NCBI GenBank assembly: GCA_023375785.1 | Contig: SZWC01004715.1 | Location: forward strand, 117,301-147,233 | Source: Penium margaritaceum | Taxonomy: Eukaryota; Streptophyta; Zygnematophyceae; Desmidiales; Peniaceae | Direction: 5' to 3' | Length of the DNA stretch: 29,933 nucleotides | In this document: piece by piece, positions 1 to 8,953 of the stretch | How the letters are laid out: every line of letters starts with the position of its first letter | How positions within the stretch are numbered: position 1 is the stretch's first letter | Program-made: the position numbers and the translations under genes | Notes under the pieces: generated by a model | Told to the model about the DNA's origin: nothing | What the model saw: the letters and a program-made list of their open reading frames with translations, nothing else | Databases searched by the model: none

Positions 1-8
1 CCATCTCT

Positions 9-31
9 CCCTCCCTCCCTCCCTCCCTCCC
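9..31. repeat. (CCCT)n simple repeat
   Basis: The sequence shows about six tandem CCCT units at the left edge. It could be the pyrimidine tract of an intron whose acceptor is not obvious. No function is assigned. Confidence 0.8.
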
Positions 32-353
32 GCTGCCTGCATCCGCCACTTCGTCTGTGGTTGCTCGATTGAATCTGCTGCCGAGTCCCTGTGCGCCACG
101 GTGAGAGTGCACAAGGACCACGCACTGGAGAGGATTGAGCTTCTGTGAAGCACGTTTTTTGTGTCGTTGTGGGGAGCACCATGCTGTGGTGTGTCAGTCA
201 GCCGTATGTCAGCTCTAGCTCTGTGCCTGAGTCCGCTGACGCGTGGCTTCACGTAAATCAGCTCCGTGCCATCACTGCCTTCAGCACTCGTCGGCTCGCA
301 GCCAGCCCTCTGGGACTCGGCATGGAATTGTGCAACCATGCTGTTGTCGGTTG
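32..353. other. Stretch without an assigned gene, possible upstream exon material
   Basis: No complete gene can be built here. A reading frame on the plus strand is open from about position 46 and reaches a donor-like ACG|GTGAGA at 100/101. That junction has the same phase (0) as the recognised downstream exon of the charged-protein gene. I could not find a matching acceptor, so this is only a candidate upstream exon. The rest of the stretch shows no recognisable feature. Confidence 0.3.
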
Positions 354-618
354 TGACATGGTATGGCATGACATGACATGACATGACATGACATGACATG
401 ACATGACATGACATGACATGACATGACATGACATGACGAGACATGACATGACATGACGACACATGACATGACATGACATGACATGACATGACATGACATG
501 ACATGACATGACATGACATGACATGACATGACATGACGAGACATGACATGACATGACATGATATGACATGACATGACATGACACGACACGACAGGATATG
601 GTATTGCATGGCATGACA
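354..618. repeat. (TGACA)n pentanucleotide microsatellite
   Basis: A nearly pure run of the 5-bp unit TGACA/ACATG fills about 366-595. Interruptions (GACGAG, GACGAC, GATATG, GACACG) occur inside it and degraded copies lie on both sides. Because 5 and 3 are coprime, the minus strand reads as a five-residue peptide repeat (Met-Ser-Cys-His-Val) that stays open in several frames. Those long ORFs are artefacts of the repeat, not genes. It lies upstream of, or within an intron of, the charged-protein gene. Confidence 0.95.
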
Positions 619-1223
619 TTCATGGCACCACTCGCTGCTCCCCACTCAAACCCTCTTTGCTGCACGGTGCTCCATGGCGTAACCAACGTCACCTCATAAA
701 CGCGCACGATGGTGTACCACACGCAGAGCTGGTCGAGCTGATAGTGAGGACTGCATCCAGCTCTGTCAAAGCAGAGGCTGCGTCGTCGACGTCGTCTGTG
801 TCTGCCGCGCACGCGAAGGGTCATGGCGACTTGTCTTCCAGCGACTCGCTCTCCTTCAGCGCCATCTGCAGCCACGTTGGAAAGGTGAACCACGTTCAGA
901 CGTCATGGCCGTGGCTTTGCCATGATCGTCACCATGGCCGTTGTTGTGTGTCTGCCAATCGAAGGCAGTGTTCTGCACTTGTCCATGTATATGAAGCCGT
1001 ACAAAACAATGTGCTGGTCCTTCCACTAGTTTATGTGCTCGCCTCTTCTTCCTGTACGTACGTGCTCTCCCGTTTCCGTGTGCCTGCTGGTGTGCACGCT
1101 CTTTGTCCGTTTCCTCGTCTGTCCTTTTGCTCTTGCGCATGTACGACTGTGTGTTTGCATGCATGGCCGTGCTCAAAAGGTAGCTCCAATGTCGTGCGCC
1201 TGCTGTTCATGTGTTCCGTGCAG
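619..1223 (+). other. Probable intron or upstream region of the charged-protein gene
   Basis: No complete gene is visible. A Ser/Ala-rich frame at about 761-884 ends in a donor-like AAG|GTGAAC (884/885) with phase 0, matching the phase of the exon that begins at 1224. It could be a further upstream exon, but its acceptor is ambiguous (several AGs between 760 and 853). The section from 885 to 1223 is T/C- and TG-rich and ends in CCGTGCAG, as expected of an intron. Confidence 0.3.
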
Positions 1224-3627
1224 AGGTGGGGGGAGGTGGATGAGGAGACGGCGGTTCAGTTTGGTGACGACCTGGCCATGCGCAAGGCGGCCATCGCCAG
1301 CATCCTCACGCTGCGTCCTGATTGGGCGTCTCTGCTGCCAATCTCCATGAGAGTGAGTGGACGCTCTCCTCCTTGTCCTGTCTGCTCTCCTGCTTGTCCT
1401 GTCTGCTCTCCTGCTTGTCCTGTCTGCTCTCCTGCTTGTCCTGTCTGCTCTCGTGCTGTACGGGAAGACAAGCGAGAGATTTAAGAGAGGGAAGACAAGC
1501 AAGACAGGGAAGAAAAGCAAGAGATACAAGCAAGAGAGTTCTCTTGCCATGTTGTGTCATTCGGAGCGAACAAGTGAAAGGTGGTGCTTTCATCCTTTGT
1601 GTGCTCGCCCGTGCTTGTGCCCTTGGCCATCAGCAAAGGGCACGTCGCTTGTGAATGTTGACACGCGCGCATGAAGGGAGGGGCGTGCCCAAGCGCCCAT
1701 CTCTCTCCACTCCCTCTCGCTCAGCCCACATTCTCAAATTGCGTGCCGGCGACATTTCCTCTGCACTGACGCACATCTGCAGCTGCAGCCCACCAATCTG
1801 GCGGGCTGCAGCTGTGACACCACATGTGGCACAAGATGCGGTGCCGCCGCCCTTCGCCTGCACCCCGTGTCCTCTGCAACACTTTGCTGTTTCTGCTGTT
1901 GCCCGCGCCCAAGCCCTTCGTTCCTCCCCGGCCATGCAACCCTCTCTTTCTTTGGCTCGCAGATGACGACGGCAAAGAAGCGCAAACGGTCGAGCCAGCC
2001 CCCTTCGCCGTCGCACTCGGAGCAAGCGCCAGCGTCACGAGCCAAGGAGGAGAGAGAAGACGAGGAGAGGAGCAAGAAAGACGACGCTGGCTCCAAAGAA
2101 CACTCGTCGATCCGTGGCAGTGTTGGCAGCGACACGTCGAGGCAACAGCCGCAACAACAGCAGCATCACCACCTCGAGCCGCCACCGCAGCACCAGCACC
2201 AACATCTGCAGCAGCAGCAGCAGCAGCAGCAGCAGGGCAAGGTGGAGAAGCAGAAAGTGAAGGAGGAACCTATTAGCTCGCATGAGGTTGGATGTAGCGT
2301 GGAGGAAGGCGGAAAGGGTGGTGCTAGGATTGCGCATGCCAAGGTGGATGGAGGGGGAATGAACCACAGATCTGAAGACACTCCAGCAAGGGAAGACGAG
2401 AGGACCAGGGGGAAGTCAGAGGATGGGGGCCAAGGAGGTGGAAGAGATTTGTCGAGGGAGAAAGGGGTAATCGTGCCGCATGGTGAGGGGAGTCACAGCC
2501 AGAGAGGGGAAGCTAAAGAGAGGAAGGGGAGCAGAGAGGAGGGGGAGGTGAGAGAAACCGCAGGCAGTGCTAGCCAAGGGGCCTTGGTAGGCAAACCTGC
2601 TGTGGGGCATGGGCCTGTCGCTAGGGCAGAGGTCGCGAGGGATGGCAACAGGGACCTGGGGGGAGGAGCGGAGGACGGTAGCAAGATGTCATGGAGGAAG
2701 TGGCAGGCAAGGAGTGGTGTGGTGGTTGGAGAAACTGGAAAGCGGCAGGAAGGGGGTGAGAGGGAGGGCTCCGGCAGCAGAAATCGGTTGGACTCTAGGG
2801 TTGGCAGTGCAAGTGCAGCGGGTGGTGGTGGTGGAGGTGGTGGCGGCATCGGTGGCAGTGGAGTTGGTAGCAGCATCGGTGGTGGTAATACTGCTGTTGC
2901 CGGTGGTGCCGCTGTTGTTGCCGGCGTTTCTGCTGGAGGCGGCAACAGCGCGGCTGGCCGCAGCAAGGTGGGTGGCAGCGGCGGCACGTTTGTGCTGCGA
3001 GCGGAAGGCAAGGGGCAGAAAGAGAAAGTGCCCAAGCGCAAGCGCAATGCTCGGAGACCCAGGCCTGAGTTGTGTGGAGGTAATGGGGCCGGGGAGAAAG
3101 AGAGTGGGGAAACGGGAGGAGGGCCCAGCGTGGCTTCCAGGGAAGGCAAGGTGAAGCTTGACGAGTCGCGAAGCTTCAAGAAGTGGGAGCAGCGAAGGCC
3201 GGCGCGTCCTGGCGGTCGCGATCAGGGCTCGGAGCACAGTGGACGCACGCAGGATGACGATGACGAGGTAGGGTCGGAGGTTTCGTCTCGCCGCAGGCCC
3301 GGTGGCAAGCTGGCTCAGGATAGGAGCGGCACGCCAACTCCGCCTGTGTCGCGCAGTGGCCTGAAGGACGTGGATGACGACTGCTTGTCGCCCTTGCAGT
3401 TCCATGGGCGAGGGAAGAAGCGTCAGAGGTACAAGGAAGACAACGATGAAGATGAGGAGGACGATGTGGAGGATGCGGGGGATGCGGCTGACAGTGGGAA
3501 GCGTCAGGCCGAAGCTGGTAAGGATGGTGTGAAGAAACAGAGGGCGCGAGTCGGAGCGCCAGATAGTCAAAAGAAGAGGCGGTACAAGCGGCTCCGAGAC
3601 ATTGACTCAGATTCTGACAGTGCTTAG
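1224..3627 (+). CDS. Charged, low-complexity, NLS-rich nuclear-type protein (3' exons)
   Basis: Two exons are proposed: 1224-1352 (acceptor GTGCAG|AGG, donor AGA|GTGAGT) and 1963-3627 (acceptor TCGCAG|ATG, stop TAG). Both junctions are phase 0, so they join in frame. The first exon encodes a folded-looking acidic/helical segment (..EVDEETAVQFGDDLAMRK..). The second encodes 554 residues that are largely disordered: a basic start (MTTAKKRKR), a His/Gln tract with nine CAG codons, Gly/Ser- and Lys/Glu-rich stretches, a poly-Gly region (about residues 286-300 of this exon), and an acidic then basic C-terminus ending in DSDSDSA. Several nuclear-localisation-like clusters (KKRKR, PKRKRNARR, KKRQR, KKRRYKR) suggest a nuclear, perhaps chromatin or RNA-associated role. 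That role is inferred from composition only, and I do not recognise the family. The ATG at 1963 could alternatively be the true start. The 5' end of the gene is unresolved and may lie outside the window. Confidence 0.6.
1372..1455. repeat. 4 x 21-bp pyrimidine-rich tandem repeat in the intron
   Basis: The unit CTTGTCCTGTCTGCTCTCCTG is repeated four times (1372-1392, 1393-1413, 1414-1434, 1435-1455). The last copy has one C-to-G change. The array lies just after the proposed donor at 1353 and could act as a polypyrimidine or structural element. ORFs reading through it in all frames are repeat artefacts, because 21 is divisible by 3. Confidence 0.9.
1463..1536. repeat. Purine-rich tract complementary in theme to the upstream repeat
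   Basis: An AG-rich run built of GACAAGC/AGAGA words (for example GGGAAGACAAGC twice) directly follows the pyrimidine repeat on the same strand. It is imperfectly complementary to that repeat, so the intron transcript could fold into a long imperfect stem. Confidence 0.6.
2209..2235 (+). repeat. (CAG)9 tract encoding polyglutamine
   Basis: Nine uninterrupted CAG codons lie in the second exon of the charged-protein gene, following a His/Gln/Pro-rich stretch. Length variation between individuals is likely but is not shown by one sequence. Confidence 0.9.
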
Positions 3628-4085
3628 CTGGTCTGCTGTGGTTGTGCTGAAACTTTCCCTTGTTCATATGCCCCTCCAGTCCAGTGTTCGCCAAAAATTG
3701 GCCTGTTAATCAAGCCATGCACCTGCACAATGGGCCTGAGAACACTGAACGAGGAATCAGTGGCTAAATGTGAGTTTGCTTGTTTCCCTTCCCTCTACTT
3801 CGGAGTCCCACGCATTCATGGAATGCATGACCACCCTTTCTGCGAGTGAGGTAGGAGAGCTTTTGTTCCGCTCAACCCAGCCTCTCTATCCAATCCATCC
3901 TGTTCTGTGAGGAAATATCACAGGCACCAGCCGAGCAATCTGTCTGCAATTGCCTGTATGTTCTTGGCATCTTGGAAGTAGCTGTCACAGTTACAGCCAA
4001 CTATGTACATTCCTGTCCTCCCTCTATATCAGACATTCTATTAAGGCATTCATGTTTTGTTTTTTAATGGCTAGAAAATAACCAC
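3628..4085. other. 3' flank of the charged-protein gene, no gene seen
   Basis: This presumably includes the 3' UTR. I see no convincing polyadenylation signal, ORF or repeat here apart from ordinary AT/TG-rich sequence. Confidence 0.5.
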
Positions 4086-4257
4086 AATTGCGTGGTTGAT
4101 AATGGTGCATATCAATACATGTATTGATTGTCGAACTAACATGTATATGCATTATCAACCATTATCAACCACAATTATTGACGTGGATGACGACGTCATA
4201 ATGACGTCGTCATCCATGTACATGTATTGATTGTCGAACTAACATGTATATGCATTA
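4086..4257. repeat. Foldback/direct-repeat cluster (MITE-like)
   Basis: Three structures overlap. (1) Inverted arms at 4086-4105 and 4159-4176 pair over 18 bp with a 2-nt bulge; the core is GTGGTTGATAATGG. (2) An exact 38-bp direct repeat lies at 4117-4154 and 4220-4257, 103 bp apart; each copy starts ACATGTATTGATTG and ends TGCATTA. (3) A perfect palindrome at 4184-4216 has 16-bp arms and a 1-nt centre, and contains GACGTC twice. Together they resemble a small non-autonomous foldback element or its remnants. No transposase or clear target duplication is visible. Confidence 0.7.
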
Positions 4258-4676
4258 CATGTCTGTTAAACGTCATAATGGTGCCGGCTCAGTTATCACC
4301 ATCAGCTACCAGTACATCATTACAAGCAATCACGTCTTGATGGGCACACAAGACAAGGCCGCAGCAGTGTCAAATGTTTGGCGAATCCAGCATGGAAAAG
4401 TACGTTGTGTGGCTAAAATTACTCATGAAGAGGCACAGCCGCTCATTGATGAGGCAGTAGCCATAGGATTGAAAGGAGAACGTCGTCCAAACGGAGTGCT
4501 CAATGAGGAACGGAGAGAAGGGAGCAGTGGAGTTAATGTGGTGAGTAGAACGAGAAGTCATATGACAATACACAATTGAGCGGAAGTGAAAATTACATTG
4601 TGGAAGAGGAAATATACAAGGACACGGGATAGCCTAGCTTATGCCACTATAAACCTTCGATGGTAAGCGCGGGGTT
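4258..4676. other. Intergenic stretch, no supported gene
   Basis: A 111-codon plus-strand ORF (4244-4579) starts inside the direct repeat and matches no family I recognise. It is more likely chance than a gene. No other feature is seen between the foldback cluster and the H2A 3' flank. Confidence 0.5.
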
Positions 4677-4694
4677 GCGCGAAAAAGGCCGCGC
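4677..4694 (-). other. Short hairpin downstream of H2A
   Basis: Read on the minus strand, GCGCG and CGCGC form a 5-bp GC stem around an 8-nt loop, GCCTTTTT. The hairpin starts about 50 nt after the H2A stop codon. Animal and chlorophyte replication-dependent histone mRNAs end in a conserved stem-loop with a T-rich loop. The position and T-rich loop recall it, but the stem sequence does not match that consensus, so a homologous role is only a guess. Confidence 0.35.
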
Positions 4695-4744
4695 GGTGTT
4701 AAGAAGAAACTGCAACGCTCGGAATCTCCAGCAAGTTAAGCCGC

Positions 4745-5128
4745 CTATGACTCCTCCGTGCCCTCCTTGCCGGCGCTCTTCTTTGGCAACAGCACGGACT
4801 GGATGTTGGGAAGCACACCGCCGGCGGCGATCGTGACATTGCCAAGCAACTTGCTGAGCTCCTCGTCGTTCCTCACGGCGAGCTGGATGTGCCTCGGCAC
4901 AATCCTCGTCTTCTTGTTGTCTCTAGCAGCGTTGCCCGCCAGCTCCAGTACTTCCGCAGCGAGATACTCCAGCACCGCTGCGAGGTAGACAGGCGCGCCG
5001 GCGCCCACGCGCTCGGCATACTTGCCGGATTTCAGGAAGCGGGCGATACGGCCGACGGGGAACTGCAGGCCCGCCTTGGCTGATCGGGAAACAGCCTTCT
5101 TACCGGAAGTCTTGCCACGGCCCGACAT
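4745..5128 (-). CDS. Core histone H2A
   Basis: The single-exon ORF of 127 residues encodes a complete H2A. It starts [11 protein letters not shown], has a basic N-terminal tail, the [14 protein letters not shown] helix-1 signature at residues 19-32, the [10 protein letters not shown] loop, the [13 protein letters not shown] acidic-patch segment and the [12 protein letters not shown] docking tail. In the cell it pairs with H2B in the nucleosome. The C-terminus ends GTEES. It lacks the SQEF tail of H2A.X and the SPKK tail of plant H2A.W, so it is a canonical replication-type H2A. Length and start are standard. No intron is present. No partner histone gene lies nearby in the window, so it is a singleton here. 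Upstream (higher coordinates) are E2F/CCAAT-like and octamer-like boxes consistent with S-phase expression. Confidence 0.97.
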   Translation of the reverse strand: MSGRGKTSGKKAVSRSAKAGLQFPVGRIARFLKSGKYAERVGAGAPVYLAAVLEYLAAEVLELAGNAARDNKKTRIVPRHIQLAVRNDEELSKLLGNVTIAAGGVLPNIQSVLLPKKSAGKEGTEES

Positions 5129-5350
5129 GGTGAAGGTGTGATGTATCGGGTAAAGGGATTAAGACCCCAGAGAGAGGACCCTGCAGGGGAGGGGCTGATC
5201 GGCCTGAGGCAGCGAGTGTCGGATTGAAGGGGTACGCAGGTGACAAGTAAAAATCAGCTGCAGAGTGAGACATGTGGAGATGGATGCGCAGAGTGTATGC
5301 AGTGGGCCGATAAGTACGGCTCTTGCGAGCGGAGCTGACAAGACGACGAA

Positions 5351-5360
5351 GCGCGCCAAT
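5351..5360 (-). promoter_or_regulatory. Overlapping CCAAT/E2F-like site upstream of H2A
   Basis: Read towards H2A the sequence is ATTGGCGCGC, which overlaps an inverted CCAAT box with an E2F-like TTGGCGCG core, about 225 bp before the H2A ATG. E2F sites drive S-phase histone genes in plants. Binding here is inferred from the motif only. Confidence 0.45.
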
Positions 5361-5475
5361 GCGTGACCCATGCGGAAGGTGGTCTACAAACAAATTATTT
5401 TTCGGGGAGTGCATTCGAAGACTGCTTTCGTTCGTCCACGGTGCGGAGGCCTTCCACACGAGTCTGCACCAAACA

Positions 5476-5489
5476 CCAATCACGGATCA
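5476..5489 (-). promoter_or_regulatory. CCAAT box plus octamer-like motif upstream of H2A
   Basis: A CCAAT is followed directly by CACGGATCA, one base away from the plant histone octamer CGCGGATC, about 350 bp upstream of the ATG. The pairing of CCAAT and octamer-like motifs supports a histone promoter. No clear TATA box was found. Confidence 0.35.
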
Positions 5490-6275
5490 GTGCGTCGATA
5501 GTAAGAGAGGCCCATCGAGCCGTCCAACATCTTCTCCGTCCATGCCGTTGCATCATCCGATTAAGGGAGGCTCGAAAAAGATTCCGAATCGCACCTCACA
5601 ACTCACCACCACCTCTCTACGGAAATCGGAACCCGGGCCACAATCCCACATCACAGAGCACTGACAACAATTTAAATCAACCTATCCTCCACAAACATCA
5701 TAATATGGAATATAAAAACACCTTCAGATGGACCCATCATTCCCTCAAATCGTCTTATATTTTCTATTCAAATATTTTGATTCCTTGTCCCTCCTAGTAA
5801 ACTTAGTTTTTCTTCAAAGACGGGTAACTTGTAAGACATCTGCCATTGAAATGTGTGAATTTCATCAGATGGAGGTCTCTTCCAAATATTATTCTCACGA
5901 ATTAATGCATTTCAATCTCACCATGAAAAAAAGGTGGAAATCTCTTGGCCATGGAGTGGACACAAACCAAAGCCGGAGTCACCTCCACGTTACTTCAAAA
6001 TTATTTGTAAAATTTATAAAGTAAAAATTTTAGGTTTTGAATTGTAATTTTATTGTAATGGTTGCAAAATTCCTTCGCTTTTTGGTGCCTTCAATACTAC
6101 TTCTGGACCTCTTCGAATTTTTTGTGTGCCCATTTCATACGATGGGATAATCTGTGTGGCACGCTCTTCTGTGTGGCTCGATTTTCATGGATTTTCCCAG
6201 GGGCGAACTCCTAGGGGCGAATTCCTTCCATGACATGCATGAGCCTTATCAACACACCCAAAGTTAGTTGTCGAC
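5490..6275. other. AT-rich intergenic stretch
   Basis: No gene is supported. The base composition becomes markedly AT-rich from about 5640 to 6110, with runs of T and A, unlike the GC-richer genes to the left. The small ORFs in this area show no protein-like composition. Confidence 0.5.
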
Positions 6276-7003
6276 TGTTATGTCCGTATTGTACAGGAGT
6301 ATGTGAACTTTGCATGTGGGTATTCCCATCTTTACATGTTGTTTTTGTGCATAAGCAAGAATATGCGAGTGATCTCGTGACTTCACCCACATGCACCGCT
6401 CTGCTGAAAACAACCAAAGCCCGTACGTGTATGAAGCTTTCAATACTATATTAATGCTCTCATCTTGAAGCACACGAACACTAGCGTCACAAGCCGCACA
6501 TAATTGCCACTGATGGTGGTCCAAGAACGGGGGCAGTTTGTATCTCTTTAAGCCTGACATGTTTGATGTTGCATGACATGGTGTCGAGGGTTCACCCTGA
6601 TGATTCAACACAACCACCAAGGTGAACCCTAGACATGCGAAGTATTAATGTGTGCTTCATACGCTTGTGTCCGATGTGGCATTGTTTCTTCTTGTATTCT
6701 CTTCTGTTGCTTTTGTGGTGCTTGGGTGGCTGTCCCCAAGGGTCGTGCTATCGGGTTGTTTAACGAGTAGCATGAGAAGCCACGACCACATGAAAAAACC
6801 TAGCTGATCCCGGAGGCAGCGTCGACATGATCCATCCTCGTGTGGGTGGTCTCATCAACCAGAAAAAACCCAAGCTAGCTCTCCCTCATTTACTTCGCTC
6901 TTTCTCTCTAAGGACTCTTGCCATAACGAACCATGACGTCTTTGACGAGTGACTCTTGCTTCATTTTCCCCTTCCTTTATGAAGCGCCCCTTTTCCCTAT
7001 CCA
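6276..7003 (+). repeat. E1 5' LTR
   Basis: It aligns with 8954-9676 over shared blocks such as GACTTCACCCACAT, TGGTGGTCCAAGA, TTTGTATCTCTTTAAGCC and ATGAGAAGCCACGACC. It ends just before the primer-binding site. A 10-bp inverted pair (AGGGTTCACC at 6587-6596 and GGTGAACCCT at 6621-6630) is present in this copy only. Confidence 0.75.
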
Positions 7004-7004
7004 C

Positions 7005-7017
7005 TGGTTTCAGAGCT
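7005..7017 (+). other. E1 primer-binding-site remnant
   Basis: TGGTTTCAGAGCT differs at two positions from the plant copia primer-binding site TGGTATCAGAGCC, which is complementary to the 3' end of initiator tRNA-Met. Its position directly after the 5' LTR supports the call. Confidence 0.7.
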
Positions 7018-7464
7018 ATGAAGGGAAGCAACATTGAAGGAGTAAATGCGGTGAAATATACCAGTCAACAATTCGAGGCATGGTGGACTTTGCCGCAGTC
7101 GCATCGTGGTTCCAGCACCCCCCCCCCCCCATAGTCGCCGAAGACCTCAACTTCGCTGCCAATTACGAGCTGACGGTGCCGATTGCCATCTTACCGGCAA
7201 CCACTTGGGACGTGCTGGAGTTATATGCCAATACAGGATAGGTTGGCATCAATAGACATCCGAGTCTCCAACAACATCCTAGAAGCAACACTCTATTGTC
7301 CCATTCTCCCTTACAAATGTACGTTGATGGTGTCCTCCTCGCTGTCATCCGAGTTTGCAGCTATTTTCTTCCCAACAACAACTCATAGAATAACAGCTTG
7401 AATCTCTTGAGGAACGTGGTGTATTTGAATCGGTAGGTCTGTCTTGAGGATGCAAGGAAGTCTC
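7018..7464 (+). other. E1 leader and deleted coding region
   Basis: No gag, protease or integrase motif can be read. A run of 13 C residues lies at 7118-7130. The deletion that removed most of pol probably falls inside this stretch. Confidence 0.5.
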
Positions 7465-8384
7465 AACCCATCGGGTCCTTAAACATAATGAGAAGCTAAA
7501 TGGCTCAGTCTACTCTTATAAGACACGGCTCACAACCAAGGGGTTTTCTCATATCCTTGTAGTTGACTTTGACTGCACATTTTTCGAGTTGGTCATTACA
7601 CCACTGCTAGTTTCCTTCTCACCCTTGTTGCTCGGCTAAGAGTTATAGAAGATGGGTGTGGAAAACACTTTGCTACATGACTGGCTCAAAGAGGAGATCT
7701 ACATGGTCGAGCCCCCTAAATTTAGCAATGGCAACGACAAGGCCTGGAGCTTGTGCAAGGCCTTGTTAGGCTGAAACATTCATCTTGCTCCTAGAACACT
7801 CAGATCGTGTCCACCCTTCAGTGGGGAGGCCATCGGCACAGTATAGTTGATCATGAGCTATTTCTCAGTCCACCATGAGAGCCTCTTATGACCACCTCGG
7901 TGTTCATGGACAACACACTAAGTGCCTTACTGAATCCAGGTGTTGTCCATCCACTAAAGGTGCTCCTCCAGCCGGCCAATAATATGAAGATCTGGTCTGG
8001 TGCGGGTTTTTCTTGGCACGAAGCTTGAGCGTGAGTGCTAGCATCGTACTCTTCATGCTCACCAAGCCGCGTATGTTTGTAGTCTTGGGGAGTTTATCAT
8101 TGTTGAATGGTGTTCACATAGCTTCTACTCCATGATCCCATCAGGGGAGTGCCTACTAAATTCGTTTGACACTGGGGGAGGTTGTAAATGTTACCAACTA
8201 CCTCAGCGTCATTGGGTCGCTCATGTACCTTGAGACGACCATGTGTGTCAATATGGAGTTCACGGACAATTTCTGGCGCCCTAATTGCAGCAACATAGGA
8301 CCCACCACCTTGAGCTGGCCTCCTTCATTTGCTACACTCTCTCCACAGCATGGGTTAGACTGTGTTTCTAAGCACAACCCTTAG
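7465..8384 (+). pseudogene. E1 reverse transcriptase remnant
   Basis: Copia RT blocks can be followed through frameshifts. A Tyr-Lys-x-Arg-Leu-x-x-Lys-Gly-Phe-Ser block lies near 7520. The ENTFLHDWLKEEIYMVEPP block near 7660 corresponds to the family's VxxAFLHG..EEIYM motif. A GAGFFLGTKLERE block lies near 8000 and YLSVIGSLMYLETT near 8200. The catalytic YVDD block is lost or unreadable. Multiple stops and frameshifts make it non-functional. Confidence 0.8.
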
Positions 8385-8800
8385 TCATTGTTGACAGCTA
8401 TACTGACAGCCATTGGAAACATGACATTGATGTCCAAAGCAGGTCTAGGAATGTACTTCCTTCTGGTGGGACTGGTCTCTCATAGACGATTAGCAAGAAA
8501 GGATGCGTGGAACGTACCTCCAACGAGGCTGAGTATGTTGTAATCGGTAGAGGCATGAAGAAGAGTATCTGGCTATGTTGCCTGCTTCAACATTTGCACC
8601 TGCCTATTTGCTACATCCATTTGCACTACAAAAATCAAAGCATGAAGGTCATAACGAGGCATCATGGCATGTATCACACTTGCACATCAATGTCAAACAT
8701 CAAGTTGTGCATGAGTGCATCAGAGCAAGGTAAGTCGAGGCTGTCTGGTTGGACATGTGTTACCAGTGTGCATGATTTCTATTCGAGGCACTAAAAAATA
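8385..8800 (+). pseudogene. E1 RNase H remnant
   Basis: Blocks typical of copia RNase H are recognisable in order: a YTDSHW segment (family YxDADWAG), SKKGCVERTSNEAEYVVIGRG (family KKQxxVAxSSxEAEY), and an IHLHYKNQS segment (family CDNxSA, Asp lost). It lies between the RT remnant and the polypurine tract, as expected. It is broken by frameshifts. Confidence 0.8.
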
Positions 8801-8939
8801 GATTGTTCAACTCCGTTGTACATACGCTTGGAATCCTTATTAATTCTCCTTCACAGGAAAACGCTCATCCTATTAGGTGCTTTGAGTGTGCTTGTCTACC
8901 TTTGTGTTGCTCGTTAGCAACCGATGACTAGCGCGCAAT

Positions 8940-8953
8940 ATGGGGGAGGTGGG
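8940..8953 (+). other. E1 polypurine tract
   Basis: ATGGGGGAGGTGGG lies directly before the 3' LTR start (TGACACG). In the copia cycle it primes plus-strand DNA synthesis. Confidence 0.75.

Noticed and set aside
258..893. 211-codon minus-strand ORF with Met-Ser-Cys-His-Val repeats
   Set aside because: It is produced by the TGACA microsatellite, which stays open in several frames. The flanks have no protein-like conservation.
2493..3570. Long minus-strand ORFs opposite the charged-protein exon
   Set aside because: They are shadows caused by the biased, repetitive composition of the plus-strand exon.
4244..4579. 111-codon plus-strand ORF
   Set aside because: It begins inside the 38-bp direct repeat and has no recognisable family, no promoter and no splice context.
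5323..5797. Plus-strand ORFs upstream of H2A
   Set aside because: They overlap the H2A promoter region, have no domain-like features and run into AT-rich sequence.
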